Assembly (NCBI GenBank): GCA_019241735.1
Contig: JAFAWN010000051.1
Coordinates: 1 to 7,069, forward strand
DNA: 7,069 nucleotides
Source: Terriglobales bacterium
GTDB taxonomy: Bacteria; Acidobacteriota; Terriglobia; Terriglobales; Acidobacteriaceae
Direction: 5' to 3'
The position numbers and the translations under genes are program-made. Below are positions 1 through 6,178 of the stretch, in pieces; within the stretch, counting starts at the first letter, position 1; each line of letters starts with the position of its first letter. Below the pieces are notes generated by a model, which worked only from the letters and a program-made list of their open reading frames with translations, was not told where the DNA came from and did not search any database.

Positions 1-282
1 CATGACCGAAGTGCGGCGCGGGATTAACGGCAGCAGAATCGGGGGGTCAACGTTCGACACATGGTTCGACATGAAGATGTAGTTGCGGGCCGGATCCAAT
101 TTTTCCCGGCCAATGATTCGTACCCGTATCCCTGCCAGCGTGACGCCCGTCCATGCTCCCCACATGCCTATGCGGTAGAGAAAGCTGACGTCGCCGGTCA
201 GCAGGGTCCAGGGAAAACCCAGCAATGCCGCAAAAGGCAGCAGGGCCGCCCAGAAACCCAACATCAAGATCGCGCGGATCAT
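1..282 (-). CDS. plsC: 1-acyl-sn-glycerol-3-phosphate acyltransferase (PlsC family), N-terminal part
   Basis: Ninety-four codons are open from an ATG at 282-280 to the window edge, so the C-terminal half is missing. The translation begins MIRAILMLGFWAALL, a hydrophobic N-terminal membrane segment (about residues 3-28), followed by a stretch leading to NHVSNVDPP at 73-81. This is the acyltransferase HX4D catalytic motif (H74, D79) in the usual NHxSxxD setting. Members of the family transfer an acyl chain to lysophosphatidic acid, giving phosphatidic acid at the inner membrane. The start overlaps the stop of the upstream M61 peptidase gene as ATGA (282-279), and GGAGAG at 291-286 is a good ribosome binding site. 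The glycerol-binding blocks II-IV of the family lie beyond the window, so substrate cannot be confirmed. Another lysophospholipid or ornithine-lipid type acyltransferase of the same superfamily is possible. Confidence 0.85.
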   Translation of the reverse strand, partial: MIRAILMLGFWAALLPFAALLGFPWTLLTGDVSFLYRIGMWGAWTGVTLAGIRVRIIGREKLDPARNYIFMSNHVSNVDPPILLPLIPRRTSVM

Positions 283-2135
283 GGACTCTCCGCTCCGGAA
301 TTTTGCGGTTCACCATGGAGCCACGATAACCTCCGCGCTTTTTGTTGAGGTGTAATGTTGGATAGATCTCTGAAACTGTATTCTTCCTCTTCGAGGGGCG
401 CGAGTTTCCACTGTATTTCGGTTTCCCCCGCTGCGTTGCGCACGCGCAGGCGCAGCACCGAATCTGCCGGAAGCTGGCGCAATCGCTGCTCGAAGTTGGA
501 GCTTGCGACTTCTCCGTTAATCTCACCAATGGTGTCTCCCACTTTAAGTCCGGCGCGCTTAGCGCCGCTTCCGGGATCAATGGACACCACTTGGGGAAAA
601 GAACCGAAGCCGCGGCTTGCTGTAAATCCCAAGTTTGCTACCACATTCCGACGGCGCACCAGTTCCAGTCCTACGGTTTTGAAGAAATCGTTCCACGGAA
701 TTTCGTCTGTGCCTGAAACGTAGTGGTTAAAGAATGGTTTGAAGTTTGTGTGACCGACCTGCTCTACTGCATCGAGCACTCCGGCGGAATCCAGAAAAAA
801 ACGCCCCTGGCGCGCGTAATGCTGGTTCATCCACTGAAAAAGATCTCGCAGCGACGAAGCATTGTTCGTCGCCTCGCGTAAAGCCAGATCCAGGACCATG
901 CCGATCAACTCGCCCTTGTTGTAATAGGAAACGCTGCGCTCGGGCTGCCGGTAAGCAGGATACTTTTCCAGCCATGCGTTGAGGCTCGACTCTTCTGCAG
1001 ATTGTCTGGTATGCGCGGGACGGCGTTCGAACACTCCGATATCTTGCGCCAGACCTTTCAGATAGCTGCTTTCATCCAGCAGGCCAGCCCGCAACAAAAT
1101 GTAGGGTCCCACGGTATTGGTAAAACCCTCGGAGAACCACAACGAAGTAGTGTAATTCTCTTTCGTGTAGTCAATCGGCTCGAGCGATTGCGGGCGAATG
1201 CGCTTCACATTCCACAAGTGAAAAAACTCGTGCGCGGTAACGTCAGCCAGAGTTTGCGGATCTTCCGCCAGTACAGAGGAATCGACGTCGATAGCGGTGC
1301 CAAAGGCATGCTCCATTCCACCGCCGCCCGAACCCCGGGGGAAATGGTAGATAAACAGATACGTATCGAATGGACGATCGTTCATCCAATGAGTCTCAGC
1401 AGTTACGATCCGGTGAATTTTCTCAACTACCTTTCGCATGTCGTAATCGGCGGGATCAGCATCCACCACGACGCGGTAGTGGCCGCCTTCGTCATCGAAA
1501 TCGGATTCCTTAAACGATCCCAGCTCGACTGGAGAATCAACCAGGGCATCGTAATCATGCGCCTCATAGCTGAACCCTTGAAGATTGCGGGCTCCCGCGC
1601 TCGCTTCCTTCAGTGACGTCGCCACCCGCCATCCCGACGGGACATTGGTAAACGTAATCTGCTGCGGAGACAGACGGTCGTCAACCGGATACATCAGAAT
1701 TTCCGCGAGATTAAAAAAGGCATGGTGCGGATTAAGTTGTGCGCCGTAGGGTCCAGGCAAATTCGCAAGGATTTGATATTCCACCTTAAATCCGCCGGGC
1801 GCGCCGCGGACCTGCCACCGGCTTTTGTCCACCTTGCGGATTACCAGCGGCTTTCCGCTACTGTCGTGAGCTTCTACATCACCGACGTACTGTGCGAAAT
1901 CGCGGACCTGGTAGAGCGCATTCCACACCGGCAATTGAAGATCGCGCTCGGAGGATGATCCTGGTCCCACAGTGACTTTTACGTCGACCAGGTTAACCGC
2001 GGCGTCACTTAGAGAAATTTCGTAGTGAACCGCCCGTTGAAGGGGCGCAGTCGTGAATGCCACGCATGGGATAGAGATTGCGGCGATTGCCAGGCCAACG
2101 AAAACCGCGTTACTGAATCTGGCACTTGGACGCAG
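279..2135 (-). CDS. Secreted M61-family zinc metallopeptidase with C-terminal PDZ domain, CTG start
   Basis: This encodes 618 residues if translation starts at CTG 2135. The zinc site is HEFFH at 302-306 (594-residue numbering plus 24), with E336 in SEGFT as the likely third ligand. A glycine-rich GGGGMEH at 270-276 lies upstream, as is typical of the M61 glycyl-aminopeptidase family. A PDZ domain occupies roughly 494-584, with LGF as its carboxylate-binding loop and AGLKVGD as the conserved turn. The family releases N-terminal residues such as Gly or Ala from peptides. The N-terminus from CTG has R2 and R6, a hydrophobic core at about 10-22 and a plausible signal peptidase I site after A26 or A30, so export to the periplasm is expected. 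The first conventional start, GTG 2063, has no Shine-Dalgarno sequence and would remove the signal peptide. The gene starts 2 bp after the mpl stop and ends overlapping plsC by 4 bp. The family call is firm; substrate is unknown. Confidence 0.88.
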   Translation of the reverse strand: MRPSARFSNAVFVGLAIAAISIPCVAFTTAPLQRAVHYEISLSDAAVNLVDVKVTVGPGSSSERDLQLPVWNALYQVRDFAQYVGDVEAHDSSGKPLVIRKVDKSRWQVRGAPGGFKVEYQILANLPGPYGAQLNPHHAFFNLAEILMYPVDDRLSPQQITFTNVPSGWRVATSLKEASAGARNLQGFSYEAHDYDALVDSPVELGSFKESDFDDEGGHYRVVVDADPADYDMRKVVEKIHRIVTAETHWMNDRPFDTYLFIYHFPRGSGGGGMEHAFGTAIDVDSSVLAEDPQTLADVTAHEFFHLWNVKRIRPQSLEPIDYTKENYTTSLWFSEGFTNTVGPYILLRAGLLDESSYLKGLAQDIGVFERRPAHTRQSAEESSLNAWLEKYPAYRQPERSVSYYNKGELIGMVLDLALREATNNASSLRDLFQWMNQHYARQGRFFLDSAGVLDAVEQVGHTNFKPFFNHYVSGTDEIPWNDFFKTVGLELVRRRNVVANLGFTASRGFGSFPQVVSIDPGSGAKRAGLKVGDTIGEINGEVASSNFEQRLRQLPADSVLRLRVRNAAGETEIQWKLAPLEEEEYSFRDLSNITPQQKARRLSWLHGEPQNSGAESP

Positions 2136-2147
2136 GACTAAGCCTCC
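2136..2147 (-). promoter_or_regulatory. Ribosome binding site deciding the CTG start of the M61 peptidase
   Basis: On the minus strand a perfect GGAGG at 2147-2143 is followed by a 7-base spacer (CTTAGTC, which contains the mpl stop TAG at 2140-2138) and then CTG at 2135-2133. This is ideal spacing. The M61 frame stays open upstream to a TGA at 2228-2226 but contains no ATG, GTG or TTG before GTG 2063. The site lies inside the last codons of mpl, so ribosomes finishing mpl would end on it, which suggests translational coupling. It could be unrelated to initiation if the sequence has an error at the start codon. Confidence 0.65.
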
Positions 2148-3583
2148 ACTGGCCGCTCGTTGGAAGCTTGCGCTTTTTGGCCGGCGAGAGCGCGCAAGCG
2201 CTGCGGCAACTTTTCGTAGATCGCGTCAAAACCGCCGTTGGAAAGTATGGCGATCACGTCGCCGGGCCGTATCTCGGGGGATACCAGCTGAACAATCGAG
2301 TCGACGCCAGGAATGATGCGCGCATGACGCCCATGTTTCTGAATGGATGCGGCGAGCGCCCCCAAATCAAGCCGCTCGGCCGGCGGGATCGCGCTGGAGT
2401 TGAAAACATTCGCGACCACTACTTCATCTGCCAGAGCCAGGCTTTTCGCCAAATCCTCCTGCAGGATGTTCCGCCGCAGCGTATTCGATCGCGGCTCAAG
2501 AATTACCCACAGTCTGCATTTCGGATAACGCGCGCGTAATGCAGTGAGAGTGCCCGCAATGGCGGTCGGATGGTGGGCGAAGTCATCCACAATCGTGACC
2601 CCATTCACCTCGGCCTTCACTTCCAGCCGGCGTTTAACGCTTTTGAAAGTTTTTAGCGCAGACTCTATATGCTGCTTCGGAATGCCATACTCGGCCGACA
2701 TAGCCGCCGCGGCAGTGGCATTCCATACGTTGTATTCCCCTGCCAACCTGAATTCAAAACTTGCCCACGGTTCCCCGTTGTGCGCGACCGTCCACGTAGT
2801 TCGGTCGGTTGCGAATTTCAGATCTGTGGCGCGCCACGCCGAATTTGGACGGGTGCCATAACGCTGCACCGGACAAAAAGCTCGCGCCGCGCAATGTTCG
2901 ACACCACCCGCCTGATCAAAAGCCAGTATCCGGCCACGCTTGGGAACCAAATTCACCAGGCGTTTAAAGGCTGTCTCCACCGCGTCCAGATCTTTGTAGA
3001 TGTCAGCGTGGTCGAATTCGACCGAGGTGAGAATCAGACTGTCGGGGAAATAGTGCATGAACTTTGGGCCCTTATCAAAAAATGCACTATCGTACTCGTC
3101 GCCTTCCAAAATGAAATGCTCGCCATCGCCTAATTGAAAGCTGCTGCCGAAATTCTCCGCGATTCCGCCTATCAAAAACGACGGCCGCAATCCCGCCGAG
3201 GAAAAAATCCAGGCCAGCATCGAGGTGGTTGTGGTCTTTCCATGGGTCCCGGCAATTACGATTACTTCCTTGCCCACCAGAAATTCATCGTGAAGAATCT
3301 GCGGAAGCGACACGAATGGAATGCGATGGTCGAGCACGTACTCGAGTTCAATGTTGCCGCGCGAAATGACATTGCCAACCACAACCACATCCGGCCGGGG
3401 GTCAAGATTGTGCTCGGCGAATGGCTGCATCACCTTGATGCCGAGCGACTCCAGGAACCCGGACATGGGCGGATACGCCGCGGCGTCTGAACCGGAAACA
3501 CGAAAACCGCGCTGTTGCAGCATTCCCGCCAGTGACGCCATGGCAGTGCCGCAGATACCAATCAGATGAATGTGTCTGGTCAT
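2138..3583 (-). CDS. mpl: UDP-N-acetylmuramate:L-alanyl-gamma-D-glutamyl-meso-diaminopimelate ligase
   Basis: This 481-residue protein has the layout of an Mpl-type Mur ligase and a length close to the family norm. The N-terminal UDP-binding region begins HLIGICGTAMASLAGML and carries the GSDAAAYPPMS block at 31-41. The ATP P-loop is GTHGKTTTT at 112-120. EGDEYDSAFFD (160-170) and SVEFDHADIY (187-196) follow in the central domain. The C-terminal domain holds DDFAHHPTAI at 333-342, LEPRSNT at 362-368 and LSNGGFDAIYEKL at 447-459. DDFAHHP and LEPRSN in this form point to Mpl rather than MurC. The enzyme ligates recovered murein tripeptide to UDP-MurNAc in the cytoplasm, bypassing MurC, MurD and MurE. 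ATG 3583 overlaps the ldcA stop as ATGA; only a weak GGA precedes it, so coupled translation is likely. The next gene begins 2 bp after the TAG stop. Confidence 0.95.
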   Translation of the reverse strand: MTRHIHLIGICGTAMASLAGMLQQRGFRVSGSDAAAYPPMSGFLESLGIKVMQPFAEHNLDPRPDVVVVGNVISRGNIELEYVLDHRIPFVSLPQILHDEFLVGKEVIVIAGTHGKTTTTSMLAWIFSSAGLRPSFLIGGIAENFGSSFQLGDGEHFILEGDEYDSAFFDKGPKFMHYFPDSLILTSVEFDHADIYKDLDAVETAFKRLVNLVPKRGRILAFDQAGGVEHCAARAFCPVQRYGTRPNSAWRATDLKFATDRTTWTVAHNGEPWASFEFRLAGEYNVWNATAAAAMSAEYGIPKQHIESALKTFKSVKRRLEVKAEVNGVTIVDDFAHHPTAIAGTLTALRARYPKCRLWVILEPRSNTLRRNILQEDLAKSLALADEVVVANVFNSSAIPPAERLDLGALAASIQKHGRHARIIPGVDSIVQLVSPEIRPGDVIAILSNGGFDAIYEKLPQRLRALAGQKAQASNERPVEA

Positions 3584-4569
3584 TGATCCATTTTCGCCAC
3601 TGACAAAATTGGCGCCGCGGTTGTGGCTGCTTCCAGAAATTTCAAATTAACCCTGCCGTCTCCGACCGTCAACGACGTTCGAATGCCGATCGGCAACGTG
3701 ATATTCCCGCGCGTGACATGGCCTGAGCGCAATCCGTAGGCAACCGGGACGTTGAGTTCTTCCACGATCCGCGAGACAACCTCCTCCAGCATGAATCCCT
3801 GATTTTTATCCTGAAAGCAGTCAACCATTTCTCCAAAAATAATTCCGTGAACGTCTTCAAATTTACCCGCCAGCTTCAACTGCATCAGCATGCGATCGAC
3901 CTGGTAAGGTTTCGCTCCAATATCCTCCAGGAACAGCAGGCATCCAGCAGTGTCAATTTCGTAGGGTGTGCCTAAGGAGGCCACCAACATGGAGAGGCAG
4001 CCCCCATAAAAAATTCCCTCGGCCGATCCTTCCGCTAGCAGCTTAATTCCAGAATCGCGCCCGAGGTTCAGCTCCCATTCGTTCGCCCCGGTCAATGCAT
4101 TTTGCCACGAAGTGACTTCCCAGCCGTCCGCGTTCGCCAGGTCTTTAGTGAGCATCGGGCCGTGGAAAGTTACCATTCCCTCATCTGCCAGGTACGTCAG
4201 CAGACTCGTGACATCGCTATAGCCCACAAATATTTTCGGGTGCGCGAGGATTTTCTCCACATTCAGCGCTTCGAGCAGATAGTTTGAGCCGTATCCGCCG
4301 CGGACGCAGACGATTGCTTTCACCTCGTCGCGGGCAAACATTTCTTCCAGTTCCCGGGCACGCCGCTGCACTGAACCCGCGAAATACAGATCGCGATCGA
4401 AGATGGAATCGAAATAAAACGGCTGGTATCCCATTTCGCGGATCGCGGCACAACCGGCATCGAACAATTCGCGCTTGAAATAGCTGGCAGGCGCAACGAT
4501 CCCGATCGTTTCTCCGGGATTGAGCGCGGGCGGCTTGATATGCGGACTTTTCGGCGGTTTACTGACCAC
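3580..4569 (-). CDS. ldcA: LD-carboxypeptidase (muramoyltetrapeptide carboxypeptidase, peptidase family S66)
   Basis: The enzyme removes the terminal D-Ala from cytoplasmic murein tetrapeptides, giving the tripeptide that Mpl uses. With GTG at 4569 the protein has 329 residues, near the usual 300-330. The expected S66 elements are visible: GIVAPAS near the N-terminus (23-29), VRGGYGS at 89-95, nucleophile S118 in GYSDVTSLL, E215 in LFLEDIGAKPYQVDRML, and H284 in SGHVTRGNITLPIG. These positions match the known Ser-Glu-His triad spacing of the family. No signal peptide is seen, consistent with a cytoplasmic enzyme. The start lies 11 bp after the dapF stop; AGGA at 4582-4579 is 9 bases upstream. 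TTG 4578 is an alternative adding three residues. The frame stays open to 4734, but those 55 codons overlap dapF and have an arginine-rich, non-homologous translation, so I exclude them. The stop overlaps the mpl start as ATGA. Confidence 0.93.
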   Translation of the reverse strand: MVSKPPKSPHIKPPALNPGETIGIVAPASYFKRELFDAGCAAIREMGYQPFYFDSIFDRDLYFAGSVQRRARELEEMFARDEVKAIVCVRGGYGSNYLLEALNVEKILAHPKIFVGYSDVTSLLTYLADEGMVTFHGPMLTKDLANADGWEVTSWQNALTGANEWELNLGRDSGIKLLAEGSAEGIFYGGCLSMLVASLGTPYEIDTAGCLLFLEDIGAKPYQVDRMLMQLKLAGKFEDVHGIIFGEMVDCFQDKNQGFMLEEVVSRIVEELNVPVAYGLRSGHVTRGNITLPIGIRTSLTVGDGRVNLKFLEAATTAAPILSVAKMDQ

Positions 4570-4580
4570 GCACTCCAATC

Positions 4581-5378
4581 CTAAACGAAAAACTCTCCGT
4601 GGCAGATGAGTTCCGCGGGACCGGTCAGGAATATTTGCTCGTCCCAGCGGACGAGTTGCGAGCCGCCCGGCGCTTGAATTCGAACCGGAGAATCGGCACG
4701 CTTGCTGGAAATGGCCGCGACCGCAGCCGCGCATGAGCCGGTGCCAGACGATTGCGTTTCTCCCGCACCACGCTCAAAGAATCGTGCTTCCAGATTATCC
4801 CGGTCTTTCAACACGACTAGTTCGACGTTGACCCCATTTTTGAACTCCGGACGTGTGCCGATCTCGCTCGCTTGCAACTGCCAGTTGGGCACGAATTGAT
4901 TGGTGAAAACAACGTAATGGGGATTGCCGATCGAGACTGGGATCCCGCGAACCACGCCATCCGTCAGATGCAGGGGCAATTCACCACCCACAACCGGCTG
5001 GCCCATGGCAATCTCGAATTCAAAGCCGGTACCGCTGCGTGAAATCAGGCGGCAGGTTTTCATTCCAGCTTTGGTTTCAATCACAACCGTTTCTTTTGCC
5101 TGCCGCGAACAGATGTATGCCGCCACGCACCGGGTTCCATTGCCTGAGATTTCCGCCTCCGACCCGTCAGAGTTAAACAGGCGGGCACGGATATCCACAT
5201 CCGCGGCCGTCGAGAGCCACTCCACGCCGTCCGCGCCAATGCCGGTATGCCGATCACACATGCGGCTGGTAATGCTTGCTAAGTCTCGTCCACGTGAATT
5301 ATCCAGCTCGGCGATCAGGAAGTCGTTTCCGCAAGCACTCGCTTTAAAGAAAGGGATGGTTTCAGCCTCACTCCTCAT
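4581..5378 (-). CDS. dapF: Diaminopimelate epimerase
   Basis: This 265-residue protein interconverts LL- and meso-diaminopimelate by a two-cysteine, cofactor-independent mechanism, supplying meso-DAP for peptidoglycan and the precursor of lysine. Both catalytic cysteines are present in standard contexts: C84 in SGNGTRC and C216 in SSGTGSC. The other substrate-binding blocks are GNDF at 17-20, GIGADGV at 46-52, FNSDGSEAE at 68-76, GNPH at 151-154 and ERGAGET at 202-208. The N-terminal block reads KASACGNDF instead of the more usual KxxGxGNDF, so an extra cysteine (C16) sits beside the active-site asparagine. ATG 5378 overlaps the stop of the MgtC-like gene as ATGA, and the AGGCGGA upstream is a rather close ribosome binding site. 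The length is close to the family norm (about 270-280). In this cluster it precedes two murein-tripeptide recycling genes. Confidence 0.95.
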   Translation of the reverse strand: MRSEAETIPFFKASACGNDFLIAELDNSRGRDLASITSRMCDRHTGIGADGVEWLSTAADVDIRARLFNSDGSEAEISGNGTRCVAAYICSRQAKETVVIETKAGMKTCRLISRSGTGFEFEIAMGQPVVGGELPLHLTDGVVRGIPVSIGNPHYVVFTNQFVPNWQLQASEIGTRPEFKNGVNVELVVLKDRDNLEARFFERGAGETQSSGTGSCAAAVAAISSKRADSPVRIQAPGGSQLVRWDEQIFLTGPAELICHGEFFV

Positions 5379-6103
5379 TCCGCCTGTACCGGTCCCAGCG
5401 GCGTCACGCTTTCGACGATGGGGGACTGCTTCAAGCCCTCCAGGACTTTTTTCTGCTCCCGGTGCGTGCCTTCCACATCAAACTGCATTCGTAAGTGCTG
5501 CCGGGTCGCCGCGACCTGGACGTTTTGCATCATCGAGTGAATGCATTCCAGCACGCGATTTACTTCCTCGGCAAGGCCGGCCTCGGCCGGTCCGGTGACC
5601 TCATAGGTGTGCAACGCCAGCTTAAGGCTGAATTTTTCTTCGGCGCGGCCCAGCAGAAACAGGCAAGTCAAAATCAGCGCCGTGGCGAATATCGCAGTCA
5701 GGTAGAAGCCGCCGCCCACAGCCATTCCCACCGAGGCCACGACAAAGATGGTGGCCGCGGAAGTTATGCCGGTGACCAGGTCGCCGCGATAATGGAGGAT
5801 CGAGCCGGCACCGATGAACCCGATCCCGGGAATGATTTGCGCCGCGATGCGGGTGTGGTCTCCGACATTTTGACCCGCCAGCTTGTCAGAGAGGATCGTA
5901 AACATCGCCGCGCCCACGCAGATGAAAATATTGGTGCGCAATCCGGCGGGCCGGTGCTTTACCTCGCGTTCCAAACCGATAGCGCCGCCCAGAAAGGCCG
6001 CCACCACCAGCCGCGACAAAGGAACCAATAAATCCGACGGCATCTCCATATTTTCCAGTTTGCGATCAGCGAGGCCGCCAATGCCCCGAAACTCCAGATA
6101 CAT
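5375..6103 (-). CDS. MgtC/SapB-family inner-membrane protein
   Basis: This 242-residue membrane protein has the conserved MgtC/SapB core. GAIGLEREVKHRPAGLRTN at 40-58 links the first two membrane segments. QIIPGIGFIGAGSILH at 89-104 is the hallmark third segment. TGITSAATIFVVASVGMAVG at 111-130 and a further hydrophobic stretch at 132-151 follow, giving about five membrane segments. The remaining 90 residues form a soluble tail that resembles the ACT-like C-terminal domain of the longer family members. MgtC of Salmonella affects growth at low magnesium and inhibits the F-type ATP synthase; most other members have no known role, so I give no gene symbol. ATG 6103 has no clear ribosome binding site. 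ATG 6049 or ATG 6043 would remove 18 or 20 mostly polar residues and may be the true start. The stop overlaps dapF by 4 bp, placing this gene first in the packed operon. Confidence 0.88.
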   Translation of the reverse strand: MYLEFRGIGGLADRKLENMEMPSDLLVPLSRLVVAAFLGGAIGLEREVKHRPAGLRTNIFICVGAAMFTILSDKLAGQNVGDHTRIAAQIIPGIGFIGAGSILHYRGDLVTGITSAATIFVVASVGMAVGGGFYLTAIFATALILTCLFLLGRAEEKFSLKLALHTYEVTGPAEAGLAEEVNRVLECIHSMMQNVQVAATRQHLRMQFDVEGTHREQKKVLEGLKQSPIVESVTPLGPVQAE

Positions 6104-6178
6104 CCGAAAATCTGAGGGTTTGGCTGAATTTTATCACCGCGAGCTGGTTCTACCTGAGGTGCGAAGCTTGGCTGACTC
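6104..6178 (-). promoter_or_regulatory. Candidate extended -10 promoter for the six-gene operon
   Basis: This 75-bp gap is the only real non-coding space in the window. On the minus strand it contains TGATAAAAT at 6136-6128, which reads as an extended -10 element: TG, one base, then TAAAAT, a five-of-six match to TATAAT. The hexamer 17 bases upstream (CAGGTA, 6156-6151) is a poor -35, as is common with extended -10 promoters. Transcription would start near 6121, about 18 bases before ATG 6103 and about 70 before ATG 6049. I see no GC-rich hairpin with a T-run that would terminate the preceding gene, so read-through from it is also possible. This is motif inspection by eye only. Confidence 0.35.

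Noticed and set aside
47..580. Minus-strand open frame of 177 codons
   Set aside because: It is out of frame with both the M61 C-terminus and plsC, which have clear motifs, and its translation has no recognisable features.
1002..1616. Plus-strand open frame of 204 codons inside the M61 gene
   Set aside because: It is antisense to the catalytic region of a well-supported gene, and its translation looks like complement-strand coding bias.
2064..2066. Lipoprotein signal (cysteine C24) in the M61 N-terminus
   Set aside because: The residues before the cysteine are S-I-P, which do not fit a lipobox (L-A/S-G/A-C); signal peptidase I cleavage is more likely.
4570..4734. Fifty-five-residue N-terminal extension of LdcA
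   Set aside because: It overlaps the dapF coding region in another frame, has an arginine- and serine-rich composition unlike LdcA, and the family fold begins only after 4569.
4924..5598. Plus-strand open frame of 224 codons across dapF and the MgtC-like gene
   Set aside because: Proline-, serine- and arginine-rich translation without domains; it opposes two confidently identified genes.
5495..6031. Plus-strand open frame of 178 codons inside the MgtC-like gene
   Set aside because: Antisense shadow of a conserved membrane protein; no motif and no convincing ribosome binding site.
6144..6170. Possible hairpin (AGGT/ACCT and AGCTT-type short inverted repeats) as a terminator in the intergenic gap
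   Set aside because: The stems are only 4-5 bp and no T-run follows on the minus strand.
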